From CADEDH01 sp963732695 (GTDB taxonomy: Bacteria; Actinomycetota; Acidimicrobiia; Acidimicrobiales; SZUA-35), in contig CAVTAP010000017.1 of assembly GCA_963732695.1 (NCBI GenBank), positions 248,001 through 312,000 on the forward strand: a stretch of 64,000 nucleotides of DNA, given 5' to 3'. The notes under the pieces were generated by a model that ran no database searches, was not told the origin of the DNA, and saw nothing but the letters and a program-made list of their open reading frames with translations. Both the position numbers and the translations under genes were made by a program. Shown here one piece after another: positions 17,932-28,806 of this stretch. The first letter of the stretch is position 1; every line of letters begins with the position of its first letter.

Positions 17932-19038
17932 GCGGCCACCTCGTCGAGTCGATGGGCCCGGGCCAGCAGATCGACCCAGGCGGCCGAGCAGCGTCCGAGA
18001 TCGAACTGGACCTCGGCCCGGCGGCGGCCGTTGCCGCCGAGCTGGTGCCGGCGGGTGGGATCGAGGCACAGCGTCCGCAGCGCCAGGCGAAGGGCGGCGG
18101 GATCGGCCGGAGGGACCAGCAGTCCGGTGTCGCCTTGGCCTCCGTCGGCCATCACGGCGCAGGGGATGGCGGCCACGGTGGTGGCCACCACCGGGCGACC
18201 GGCGGCCATGGCCTCGAGCACCACGTTGGGGAGCCCGTCGCGATCGCCGGCCCGGTCCACCACGGAGGGGACCACCACGGCGTCGGCTGCGGCGTAGAGG
18301 GCCGGCAGCTCGTGGTGGGTGCGGCGCCCGATCAGCTCGACGGTCCGGGTCAGGCCGAGCTGCTCGATGCGGGCCTGCAGCTCCGGCCCGAGCGGCCCGT
18401 CGCCCACGATGCGGAGCCGGGCCGTCGGCGCCGAGGCCGGCCATGGCCTCGATCAGGTGGACGAACCCCTTCTTCTCCACCAGGCGGCCGACGGCCAGGA
18501 GCTCCACCGGGCGACGATCGGGGGGTGGCGGGGCCGGCCGGAAGCGGCTGAGGTCGACGCCGTGGGGCAGCTCCACCGGCCGGCCGCCCACCCGCACGAT
18601 GGCGTCGGTGGTGTCGGCGTTGCACGTGGTCACCAGGGCCGCCGCCCGGCACCGGCGCTGCAGCTCGGCCGGGTCGACCTTGCGGGCATCGAGGGCGTGG
18701 ACGCTGAAGCTGAAGGGCACGCCCAGAGCGGTGGCGGCCTGTTCGGCCACCTCGGCCGGCTGATGGGCGAAGTAGCCGTGCACGGCGGCCACCGGTTGGC
18801 CGGCGGCCTGCAGCCGGGCCGCCACCTCGGCCCCCTGGGTCTCGGGCGTGCCGGCGTCGAGCAGGGTCACCATCGGGGCCAGCCGGGCGACGTCGGGCTG
18901 GACCAGGGACGCGTCACCGGGCTTGGTGGCGAACACGCCGGCCAGGAGGCCGCGGCTGGCCAGGGCCGTCACCTCGTTCACGGCGAACGTCTCCGACAGC
19001 CGGGGCCACCCCGAGACGACGACGGCGACGGCCGTCAT
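17928..19038 (-). pseudogene. GT4-family glycosyltransferase, frameshifted
   Basis: The N-terminal part (ATG 19038, VVVSGWPRLSETFAVNEV through VGRLVEKKGFVHLIEAMAGL) and C-terminal part (VGDGPLGPELQARIEQLGL to the stop at 17928) form one GT4 protein of about 370 residues read in two frames. The total of 1111 bases is one over a multiple of three. Removing one C from the GGCCC run near 18413-18426 restores GPRLRIVGDGPLG. If the insertion is real, the donor domain is lost; if it is an assembly error, the gene is intact. It is the second gene of the glycan operon. Confidence 0.8.
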
Positions 19039-20009
19039 GCCGAGGACCGGATCGGCAGCGGCGACCGGGTGGCCACGCCGGCGGCCCAGGCGTAGTGGGC
19101 GGCCAGCCCCTCGGCCAGCGTGGTGGTGGGGGACCAGTCGAGCACGGTGCGGGCGAGCGAGGTGTCGGCCCCGGTACGGCGGACGTCACCCCGCTGGGCC
19201 GGGCCCCACTCGAGCGGGACGGGACGGCCGGCGATCGAGCCGACCAGATCGATGACCTGGCGCAGGGTCGCCTCCTGCCCGCCGCCGACGTTGAACACCG
19301 GCGGCAGCTCGCGATCGCTGCCCATCGCCCGGACGGTGGCGTCGACGGCGTCGGCAACGTAGGTGAAGTCCCGGGACTGGCTCCCGTCGCCCATCACCGG
19401 GAAGGCGGGCCCGCCCAGGGTGGCCCGGCACAGGCGGGTCATGGCCATGTCCGGGCGCTGCCGGGGGCCGTACACCGTGAAGTAGCGCAGACCGACCGTC
19501 TCCAGGCCACCGGCCCGGTACACGGCGGCCAGATCCTCGCCCATGCTCTTGGTCACGCCGTAGGGCGAGCGGGGCGAGCGGGGCGTGGCGGCCTCGGAGC
19601 AGGGGTAGGCGGCGGCGTCGCCGTAGACCGACGACGAGCTGGCGTAGACCACCCGGCGGCAGCCCGTGGCCTGCGCCGCCTCCAGGACCCGCTGACTGGC
19701 CAGCACGTTGTCCCGCACGTAACGGTCGAACCCCTCACCGAAGCTGGCCCGCACCCCGGCCTGGGCCGCCAGGTGGATGATCGCCGGCCGGTCGGCCAGC
19801 AGGCCCGGGAGATCGAGGTCGACCAGGTTGCCCTCCACCAGGTCGAACCGCGGCTCCCCGGCCAGAGCCATCAGGTTGGCCCACTTGAGGGCGGGGTCGT
19901 AGTAGTCGGTGAAGGCGTCGACGCCGGTGACCTGCCAGCCGTCGGCGATGAGCCGCTCGGCGAGGTGGGAACCGATGAAGCCGGCACAGCCGGTGAGCAC
20001 CACTCGCAT
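19035..20009 (-). CDS. NAD-dependent sugar epimerase/dehydratase
   Basis: The 324-residue extended SDR has TGCAGFIGSHL at the N-terminus and the catalytic SSSSVYGD and YGVTK motifs. It resembles UDP-glucuronate epimerases/decarboxylases, which fits UDP-glucuronate production by ugd in the same operon. The ATG at 20009 is preferred over a longer frame because GGGAG lies at 20022-20026, upstream on the minus strand. It is the first gene of the eight-gene minus-strand operon. Confidence 0.88.
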   Translation of the reverse strand: MRVVLTGCAGFIGSHLAERLIADGWQVTGVDAFTDYYDPALKWANLMALAGEPRFDLVEGNLVDLDLPGLLADRPAIIHLAAQAGVRASFGEGFDRYVRDNVLASQRVLEAAQATGCRRVVYASSSSVYGDAAAYPCSEAATPRSPRSPYGVTKSMGEDLAAVYRAGGLETVGLRYFTVYGPRQRPDMAMTRLCRATLGGPAFPVMGDGSQSRDFTYVADAVDATVRAMGSDRELPPVFNVGGGQEATLRQVIDLVGSIAGRPVPLEWGPAQRGDVRRTGADTSLARTVLDWSPTTTLAEGLAAHYAWAAGVATRSPLPIRSSA

Positions 20010-20120
20010 CGTGATCTGTCTCCCGGGGAACGGAGGGGAGGGGTGTTCGGGGTTCATGGTCCGTTCCCGTGACGTTCAACTCTCGGGTGACGGTGGGGAC
20101 GGGGGCAATTGGCCATGGGT

Positions 20121-20133
20121 CCTAGTACCTAGG
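20121..20133. promoter_or_regulatory. palindrome in the divergent promoter region
   Basis: CCTAG-TAC-CTAGG is a perfect 13-base interrupted palindrome lying about midway between the divergent starts at 20009 and 20234. It could be a shared operator for both halves of the glycan locus. I see no other clear promoter in 20010-20233. Confidence 0.35.
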
Positions 20134-20233
20134 CCCGTTTCCGTGGAACCCGCTGGTGGGAGCAATTCCACGGCAGCGGTCCTACGACCATCGGGCAGTA
20201 CCGGGGAGGCGGCCCCGATGACACACTCGTCGT

Positions 20234-20944
20234 GTGAAGGCATGGCGCGAACCCGAACCGGCGACGCCCGATTCTGAGATCGCGCCGCTGAGCCTGCGCC
20301 GCATACTGGGCGCACCCCCCGTCGACGACAACTGGTGGAGCCAGCACCGCAATCTCCTGTGGTCGCTCACCGGTTGGCTCACATCGGCCGCCGTGGTGGT
20401 GTCGGCCGGCTATCTGCTGTGGGCCATGATGTACCGCCACGCCAGCGACGCCGATCCGTTCCTCGGCCTACCTCGGCCCCGGGCCACGTCCACCACGGCG
20501 CCCCCGCCCGACGATCGCCGCACCGAGGTGGCCGAAGTGTTGAAGGTGGTGCGACCCGAGCCGCTGTCGGTCGCCACCACGGCGGGCAGCGTGGGGGCCA
20601 GGAGCACCACCGTCACCGTGAACGGCGGTGCCGAAGGCGACGGCGACGGCGGACGCTCGGGGCCCAACCCGGGTCCTGCGGGCCCGGCGTCAGCGACCAC
20701 CGTGCCATCAGCCTCCGGAGGAGCGACCACCGTCGACGACGGCGGCGGACGAAACCGGGGCCAGGGCGGCGGCTCGCCGGAATCGTCGTCGAGCACCACG
20801 GCCCGGACCACCGGGAGCACCACCCGGCCGACCTCGAGCCCGTCGACGTCGACGTCGTCCACGGTCGACGACCAGGGCGGCGGCTCCGGATCGGGATCCG
20901 GCGGCGGTTCCGGCTCGGGCTCGGGCGGTTCGGGAAAGGGCTGA
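20234..20944 (+). CDS. single-pass membrane protein with Ser/Gly/Thr-rich tail
   Basis: The 236-residue protein has a short cytoplasmic N-terminus, one membrane helix (about residues 37-58, LTSAAVVVSAGYLLWAM) and a long low-complexity exterior rich in Thr, Ser, Pro and Gly, ending in GSGSGSGG-type repeats. It has no recognised domain. The position at the head of the divergent glycan unit suggests a wall-spanning or glycan-associated role. The GTG start is tentative. Confidence 0.6.
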   Translation: MKAWREPEPATPDSEIAPLSLRRILGAPPVDDNWWSQHRNLLWSLTGWLTSAAVVVSAGYLLWAMMYRHASDADPFLGLPRPRATSTTAPPPDDRRTEVAEVLKVVRPEPLSVATTAGSVGARSTTVTVNGGAEGDGDGGRSGPNPGPAGPASATTVPSASGGATTVDDGGGRNRGQGGGSPESSSSTTARTTGSTTRPTSSPSTSTSSTVDDQGGGSGSGSGGGSGSGSGGSGKG

Positions 20945-21021
20945 TCCGTCGGCCGGGCCGGCGGGTTCTACGACCATCGTGCACTAGCGGGCCGGGCCGT
21001 GGCTCGGGGCACGATGGGGCC

Positions 21022-22143
21022 ATGCCCCGTTACCTCTTCTCGTCGCACGACGGCTTCGGCCTTGGGCACGTCAAGCGCAACGCCACGATCGCCCGGGCGC
21101 TGTTGGCGGCCGAACCGGAGGCCGAGGTGACGCTGGTGACCGGTGCGGCCCGCAAGCCGAGCTGGTTGGGCGACGATGCCCGCCTCGGCCTGGTGGCCGT
21201 CCCGCCGCTGATCAAGGACTCGTCGGGGGCGTACCGCAACGGCGAGCTGAGCTTCGAGGAGGCCCTGCGCCAGCGGGCCGTCATCTTCGAACGGACCGTG
21301 GCCGAGGTCCGGCCCGACGTGATCGTGGTCGACCGCCACCCCTACGGCACGGCGGGCGAGCTCCGCCCCGGCCTGGAGGCGGCCGTGGCCGGTGGGGCCC
21401 GGCTCGTGTTGGGTCTGCGTGACATCCTCGACGAGCCGGTACGGGTACGCCAGGAGCTGGCCGGCGACGGTTGGGCCGGCGTGGCCGACCTGTTCGACTC
21501 GGTGCTGGTGTACGGCGAGGCGGCCCTGTGCGACCACGAGGCCGAGTACGGCCTCCCGGTGCCGCCCACCTACTGCGGTTGGGTGGTGGAGGCCGTGAGC
21601 CCTGCACGGCGCGATCCGGCCGTGGTGGCCGTGGCCGCCGGCGGCGGGGGCGACGGCGACGCGGTGTACACCCTGGCCGGTGAGTTGGCCGGCCTCCTGC
21701 CCGACCGGCGGGTGGTGGTGGCGGCCGGGCCCTACGCCAGCCGCAGCCTGCCCCTGGCCGCTGGGGGCCGGGTGACCGTGGCCCGTGACGTGCCGGGCTG
21801 CGCCGGCCTGTTCGCCCGGGCCGGGGCCGTGGTGCAGATGGCGGGCTACAACTCGACGGTCGAGTCACTGGCGGCCGGCGTGCGCCCGATCCTGGTGCCC
21901 CGCCGCAGCCCCCGCCGTGAGCAGGCCATCCGGGCCACCCGGCTGGCGGCGATGGGTCTGGCCGACGTGGTCGACGAAGGGGCCCCGGCCGACGAGGTGG
22001 CCTGGCTGCTCGGTCGGCCCCGCCTCCTGGCCGCCGGTCAGGTCGAGGCCCACGGGCTTCGGCTCGACGGCGCCGTCACCGCCGCCTCCCATCTGATGGC
22101 GCAGGTGGGGGCGGGCCCCCGAATGATCGGGCCGGTCCGATGA
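21022..22143 (+). CDS. MurG-like (COG4671-type) predicted glycosyltransferase
   Basis: The 373-residue protein begins YLFSSHDGFGLGHVKRNATIA, matching the family of the gene at 12388, and has VVQMAGYNSTVESLAAG in the donor domain. The two paralogues flank the glycan locus on opposite strands. It is followed after 28 bases by an ABC exporter, suggesting that the glycosylated product is exported. Confidence 0.78.
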   Translation: MPRYLFSSHDGFGLGHVKRNATIARALLAAEPEAEVTLVTGAARKPSWLGDDARLGLVAVPPLIKDSSGAYRNGELSFEEALRQRAVIFERTVAEVRPDVIVVDRHPYGTAGELRPGLEAAVAGGARLVLGLRDILDEPVRVRQELAGDGWAGVADLFDSVLVYGEAALCDHEAEYGLPVPPTYCGWVVEAVSPARRDPAVVAVAAGGGGDGDAVYTLAGELAGLLPDRRVVVAAGPYASRSLPLAAGGRVTVARDVPGCAGLFARAGAVVQMAGYNSTVESLAAGVRPILVPRRSPRREQAIRATRLAAMGLADVVDEGAPADEVAWLLGRPRLLAAGQVEAHGLRLDGAVTAASHLMAQVGAGPRMIGPVR

Positions 22144-22171
22144 CCGGGCGCGTCCTGATGGGCGCCGTCCG

Positions 22172-23926
22172 ATGATCCGGGCGGTGGGCCGGTTCCGCAG
22201 CTCGATCCGTCCCTGCCGCCGGGCCCTGGTGTTGGGCGCGGTGCTGACGGTGCTGCAGGTCGGCTTCGATCTGGCCCAACCGTGGCCGCTCCGCTGGGTG
22301 GTGGACGGCGTGTTGACGGCCGACCCCCGACCGGCCGACACGAACCTGCGGGTCGGGCTGTCCGTGCTGGCGTTGGTGGGCCTGGTCGGCGTTGGTTCGG
22401 TGGTGAACTACTGGGCCACCCGCCTCCTCAGCTCGGCCGGGCTCCACATCGCCGCCGACCTCCGGCTACGGGTGCTGTCGCACCTCCAGAAGCTCTCGCT
22501 GTCGTACCACGGCCGCCAACGGGTGGGCGATCTGACGGCCCGGGTCACGAGCGACGTGGCGTCGACCCAGGACATGATCGTGCAGGTGCTGTCGGTGCTC
22601 CTGCCGTCCACCGCGCTGGTGGCGGGGATGTTCGTGGTGATGCTGGCCATCGATCCGCTGTTCACCGGGCTGGCCCTGCTGGTGACGCCGCTGTTGGCGC
22701 TCATGACCCACCGGTCCCGCACGGAGCTGCGAATGGCCGCCCGCCAGGTGCGCAAGAGCGACGGGGCCATCGCCTCGGCTGCCGCCGAGGACCTCTCGGC
22801 GGTCCACCTGGTGCAGGCCTTCACCCTGGAGACCGACCGCATGACGCGGTTCGTGTGGCTCACCCAGGACAGCCTGGCCGCCGGCCTCCGCTCGGTCCGG
22901 CTCCAGGCCCGGTTCTCGCCCATGGTGGATCTGGCCGGGGCGTGCTCGGTGGGCATCGTCTTGTGGTTCGGGGCCCAGCGGGTGCTGTCGGGCCACCTCA
23001 GCCTGGGCGTGCTGCTCGTGTTCCTCAGCTATCTGGGGTCGCTCTACAAGCCGATCAAGGCGCTGTCGAAGCTGGCCCAGGTGGTGACGAAGGGGGCGGC
23101 CGCCGCCGAACGGATCGGCGACGTGCTCGATACCGAGGCCGAGATCACCGACGGGCCCGGGGCCGTGGCCCGTCGCCTCGGGGGCGGGATCGAGCTGCGC
23201 CAGGTGAGCTTCTCCTACGGGCGGGAGCCGGTGCTGGAGGACATCTCGTTCACGGTGTCGCCGGGGGAGACGGTGGCGCTGGTGGGCCCCACCGGCGCCG
23301 GCAAGAGCACCGTGGCCTCGCTGATCCCCCGGCTTCTCGACGTCGACCGCGGCGCCGTGCTGGTGGACGGCCTCGACGTGCGCCAGCACGAGCTGGCGTC
23401 GCTGCGCCGCCAGGTCTCGATGGTGCTGCAGGACACGGTGTTGCTGGAGGGCACCCTGTGGGACAACATCGTCTGCGGTCAGCAGGCCACCCGGCGCCAG
23501 GTGCAGCGGGCGGTCGATCTGGCCCTGGTCAGTGAGTTCGCCTGCCGCCTGCCCGACGGCCTCGACACCCGGATCGGGGAGCGGGGGGCCAACCTGTCGG
23601 GCGGCCAGCGTCAGCGGGTGGCCATCGCCCGCGCCATCCTGCGCGACGCCCCGATCATCATCCTCGACGAGCCCACCTCGGCCCTCGACGCCAACTCCGA
23701 GCAGCTCCTGGTGGCGGCGCTCGACAACCTCCCGGCCGGCCGCACCCGGATCATCATCGCCCACCGGCTCTCCACCGTCCGCGACGCCCACCGGATCATG
23801 GTGCTGAACCAGGGGCGGCTGGTGGAGTCGGGTAGCCACGACCAGCTGGTGGCCCTACCGGAGGGTCTCTACCGTCGTATGGTCGGCTTCCAGGTCGGCC
23901 ACGAACGCCTGGCCGACGTCAGCTGA
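22172..23926 (+). CDS. ABC exporter, fused membrane and ATPase domains (MsbA-like)
   Basis: The 584-residue half-transporter has an N-terminal six-helix membrane domain (to about 320) and a C-terminal ATPase with Walker A GPTGAGKS (about 372-379), signature LSGGQRQRVAIARA, Walker B IIILDEPTSALD and the His switch in IIAHRLSTV. It probably works as a homodimer to export a lipid or glycan product of the adjacent cluster. Its stop overlaps that of the converging DUF1971 gene by eight bases. Confidence 0.9.
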   Translation: MIRAVGRFRSSIRPCRRALVLGAVLTVLQVGFDLAQPWPLRWVVDGVLTADPRPADTNLRVGLSVLALVGLVGVGSVVNYWATRLLSSAGLHIAADLRLRVLSHLQKLSLSYHGRQRVGDLTARVTSDVASTQDMIVQVLSVLLPSTALVAGMFVVMLAIDPLFTGLALLVTPLLALMTHRSRTELRMAARQVRKSDGAIASAAAEDLSAVHLVQAFTLETDRMTRFVWLTQDSLAAGLRSVRLQARFSPMVDLAGACSVGIVLWFGAQRVLSGHLSLGVLLVFLSYLGSLYKPIKALSKLAQVVTKGAAAAERIGDVLDTEAEITDGPGAVARRLGGGIELRQVSFSYGREPVLEDISFTVSPGETVALVGPTGAGKSTVASLIPRLLDVDRGAVLVDGLDVRQHELASLRRQVSMVLQDTVLLEGTLWDNIVCGQQATRRQVQRAVDLALVSEFACRLPDGLDTRIGERGANLSGGQRQRVAIARAILRDAPIIILDEPTSALDANSEQLLVAALDNLPAGRTRIIIAHRLSTVRDAHRIMVLNQGRLVESGSHDQLVALPEGLYRRMVGFQVGHERLADVS

Positions 23927-24248
23927 TCCTGCCGCCGGCCGATGCCCGGTGGAACTCGACGGCGAAGGTGACCGGGCCCTGGTCGAAGGTCACGTGGTGG
24001 AAGCGGGCCGGGGGAATCACCACGGCGGCGCCGGTCTCCAGGACCAGCACCTGGTCGGGCTCGTCGTCGAACCGGAAGGACAGGGCCCCGGTGTGCACGA
24101 CCAGGCGGCCCCACACCCCGTCGGCCACCCGGTGGGCCCGGCGCAGGCCGGCCGGAGCGGTGTGCTCGTCGAACACGTCGGTGGTGCGCACGTGCTCCAG
24201 GCCCGGGGGTAGCGCCGCCGGACCGGACGCCGGGCCGTCGGCCGCCAT
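23919..24248 (-). CDS. DUF1971 (TehB-associated cupin-like) protein
   Basis: The 109-residue protein matches DUF1971 (LPPGLEHVRTTDVFDEHTAP, WGRLVVHTGALSFRF, IPPARFHHVTFD). This small cupin-like domain is often fused to or encoded beside TehB-like methyltransferases. Its start overlaps the methyltransferase stop by one base, so the two are probably co-translated. Confidence 0.8.
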   Translation of the reverse strand: MAADGPASGPAALPPGLEHVRTTDVFDEHTAPAGLRRAHRVADGVWGRLVVHTGALSFRFDDEPDQVLVLETGAAVVIPPARFHHVTFDQGPVTFAVEFHRASAGGRIS

Positions 24249-24853
24249 CAGGCCGGACCGCCGCGCCGCCCCAGGATCCCCACCAGGAACTCCGATGCCA
24301 GGGTGAACGGGCGCAGATCCCAGCTCGCCAGCTGCACCTCGGCGGTCAGGCCGGCCGCCGCAACGTCGGCGTGGAAGGCGTCGAACGGGTACTCCCGGCC
24401 GGCTCCGAACCCCACCACGAGTCGGCCGCCGTCGGCCAGATGGGCGCCGAGGCGCTCCAGCACGGTGCGCCGGGTGACCGGGTCGAGGAACGTGACCACG
24501 TTGCCGGCGCACACGATGGCGTCGAATCGGGTTTCGGGCCCGAGGTCGAGCTGCGCCAGGTCGCCCACCAGCCACCGGGGGCCGGGGTGGTCCTGCTCGG
24601 CCGCGGCGATCAGAGCGGGGTCGATGTCGACGCCCACCACGTGGTGGCCCAGCTCGGCCAGGCGACCGCCCACCCGGCCCGGCCCGCACCCGGCGTCGAG
24701 GATCGCGGCCTCCCGCTGCACCAGGGCGTCGATCAGGCGGGCCTCACCGTGCAGATCCCGGCCCTCGGCCGCCATCGTGCGGAACCGCTCGATGTACCAC
24801 GCCGAGTGCCCGGGGTTCTCCTCGATCTGGCGCAGCCATCGGTTGCCGGTCAC
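24248..24853 (-). CDS. class I SAM-dependent methyltransferase
   Basis: The 201-residue protein has the SAM motif ILDAGCGPGRVGGRLAE, then VVGVDIDPALI and DAIVCAGNVVTFL. Its pairing with DUF1971 suggests a TehB-like thiopurine/tellurite-type methyltransferase. The GTG at 24853 is inferred from the family's usual length. It starts 22 bases after the Baeyer-Villiger monooxygenase stop. Confidence 0.82.
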   Translation of the reverse strand: MTGNRWLRQIEENPGHSAWYIERFRTMAAEGRDLHGEARLIDALVQREAAILDAGCGPGRVGGRLAELGHHVVGVDIDPALIAAAEQDHPGPRWLVGDLAQLDLGPETRFDAIVCAGNVVTFLDPVTRRTVLERLGAHLADGGRLVVGFGAGREYPFDAFHADVAAAGLTAEVQLASWDLRPFTLASEFLVGILGRRGGPA

Positions 24854-24875
24854 CGGACCGACGGTACCGGGCCGG

Positions 24876-26741
<1,866 letters not shown>

Positions 26742-26822
26742 GTGAGCGCCTCCCCTCTGTGGTGTGCCGTGGTCGGCGCACGCGCCTGCGCCCACAGCAC
26801 CTATCGCCTACGGGGGGCGAGA

Positions 26823-27488
26823 CTACCGCCCCTGGTGCTCCCGGAGCCAAAGGGCGGCCTGCACCCGGTCCGTCACCCCAATGCGCTGGAACACGCTCGT
26901 GAGATGGGCCTTCACGGTTCGCTCGCTGATGCCCAGGCGGCGGGCGATCTGCTTGTTGGCCAGCCCCTGGCCCACCAGCGACAGCACCTCCAGCTCACGA
27001 TCGGTTAGGCCCGAGCCGGCGTCGGCCGGCGCCCGCCGTTGCTCCAGGAGCACCCGCCCGGCCCGGGGATCGAGGGGGGCGTCGCCCTGGGCCGCCGAGC
27101 GGACGGCATCGAGCAGCTTCTCCGGATCGATGTGCTTGAGCAGGTAGCCCTGGGCCCCGGCGTTGAGGGCGTCGACGATCCGGGACTCCTCGCCGAACGA
27201 GGTGAGGATCACCACCCGGGTGGAGGCGCCGGCGGCCACGATGCGGCGGGTGGCGTCGACCCCGTCGCCGTCGGGCATCGACAGGTCCATGAGGATCACG
27301 TCGGGCCGAACCGTCTCCACCAGATCCACGGCTTCGTTGCCGCTGGCCGCGGTGCCCACCAGCTCCATGTCGTCGGTGGTGGAGAACAGCCGCTCCAGAC
27401 CCTGGCGCACGATGGCGTGGTCGTCGGCCACCGCCACCCGGATCCGGGCCGCCCGCACGGGGTTGTCGCTGAACCGGTTCTCGCTCAT
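26823..27488 (-). CDS. NarL/LuxR-family response regulator
   Basis: The 221-residue protein has a receiver domain with phosphoacceptor Asp68 (VILMDLSMPD), conserved DD near residue 22 and a Lys in GYLLKHID. A C-terminal LuxR helix-turn-helix follows (LTDRELEVLSLVGQGLANKQ). The start overlaps the kinase stop by four bases, so the pair forms a two-component system. Targets are unknown; the adjacent divergent or downstream genes are candidates. Confidence 0.92.
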   Translation of the reverse strand: MSENRFSDNPVRAARIRVAVADDHAIVRQGLERLFSTTDDMELVGTAASGNEAVDLVETVRPDVILMDLSMPDGDGVDATRRIVAAGASTRVVILTSFGEESRIVDALNAGAQGYLLKHIDPEKLLDAVRSAAQGDAPLDPRAGRVLLEQRRAPADAGSGLTDRELEVLSLVGQGLANKQIARRLGISERTVKAHLTSVFQRIGVTDRVQAALWLREHQGR

Positions 27489-28747
27489 CGGATCGGCACC
27501 TCGAGCATGAGCACCGTGCCCCGGCCGGGGGCCGACGACAGGCTCACCGTGGCTCCCATGCCGGCGGCCAGGCCGCTCAGGGCCTTCAGCCCCATGTGGC
27601 CGTCACGCTCGCCGATCTCGGATTCCGGCATGCCCCGTCCATTGTCGATCACCTGCAGCACCACCGTCTCTGAGTCTCCGTCGACCCGCACCGCCACCTG
27701 TGAGGCTCCGGCATGGGCGGCCACGTTCCGGAGCCCCTCCTGGGCCGCCCGGTACACGAGCTGGGTCTGGTCCGTGGCCAGCAGCTCCACCGGAGCGTCG
27801 ACCACCAGGGACGACACGATACCGCGGGCTTCCAGCTTGGCTGTCAGATCGCCCAGCGCCGCCTCCAGGCCCTCCTCGTAGAGGTTGGGCGGGTAGATCT
27901 CCACCAGCAGCGAGCGCAGGGCCCGCACCGAGTCCCGTACCTGGTCGCCGGCCTCCCGGATCTCGTCGCGGCTCGGGGGGTGGTTGGCCCGGGCGGCGGC
28001 GCTGAGGGAGAAGGCCACGCCGGCCAGGTCCTGCACCACGCCGTCGTGAAGGTCGCTGGCGATCCGGCGTCGCTCGGCGTCGGTGGCCTCGATGGCCGAC
28101 CGCAGCAGATGCTCCCGCTGATCCTGGGTGCGGCGCAGGCGGCGGGCCAGCGAGGTGGCCAGGGGGACCTGCAACAGCTCCAGCAGCACCAGCGAACCGA
28201 GGGTGACCGGGGCGAAGCGGAGCCAGGCCCGGCGCCCGGCCTCCTCCACCTGGGAGTACTGGAAGTACGCCTCGAACAGCACCGGTGTGTCGCTCTCGTC
28301 GACCTCGAGCAGCTGGTAGACCTCGAGCAGCCTGTCGACCTGGTTCTCGTAGCGGTTCTCCGGATCCTTGAGGTCGCTCACGTGGGCGTGGACGTCCTCG
28401 CCGGCCAGCGCCTCGAGCTTGTCCTCGTCCATGTCGAACGTCTCGCCGATCAGGCGGGGCTCGTCGGAGTAGAGGACCGTGCCGTCGGCGGCCCAGATCT
28501 TCACCCGCACCAGCGAGCCGCGGCGCACCTGGTTACGCACCACCTGGTCGATGCGGGCCAGCTCGTCGGGGTCCCGGGTGAGGATCCCGTCGGTCAGCAG
28601 CGGTTCCACCGCCGACTCGGCGGCGATGGTGGTGACGCGGTCGGCGTCGGCGATGGCGTCCTGGGTGCCGACGCGGCGGCTGACCCAGGCGGTGGCGAGG
28701 GCCACGATCATGAGGGTGACCAGGCCGGTGGTGGCGTACCGCAGCAC
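27485..28747 (-). CDS. NarL-type sensor histidine kinase
   Basis: The 420-residue protein has an N-terminal membrane helix, an extracytoplasmic region of about 140 residues, a second helix near 174-195 and a HisKA_3 dimerisation helix with the phosphoacceptor His in RRRIASDLHDGVVQDLAG. An HATPase domain with QEGLRNVAAHAGA and DNGRGMP follows. The GTG at 28747 is chosen because longer starts would overlap the upstream gene and no other start codon is available near the helix; it remains uncertain. Confidence 0.85.
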   Translation of the reverse strand: MLRYATTGLVTLMIVALATAWVSRRVGTQDAIADADRVTTIAAESAVEPLLTDGILTRDPDELARIDQVVRNQVRRGSLVRVKIWAADGTVLYSDEPRLIGETFDMDEDKLEALAGEDVHAHVSDLKDPENRYENQVDRLLEVYQLLEVDESDTPVLFEAYFQYSQVEEAGRRAWLRFAPVTLGSLVLLELLQVPLATSLARRLRRTQDQREHLLRSAIEATDAERRRIASDLHDGVVQDLAGVAFSLSAAARANHPPSRDEIREAGDQVRDSVRALRSLLVEIYPPNLYEEGLEAALGDLTAKLEARGIVSSLVVDAPVELLATDQTQLVYRAAQEGLRNVAAHAGASQVAVRVDGDSETVVLQVIDNGRGMPESEIGERDGHMGLKALSGLAAGMGATVSLSSAPGRGTVLMLEVPIR

Positions 28748-28806
28748 GAGGCGCGAGGTCGGCAGCTCGTCGTGGAAGGCCGAGCCCGACCGGGAGGACG
28801 ACAGGA

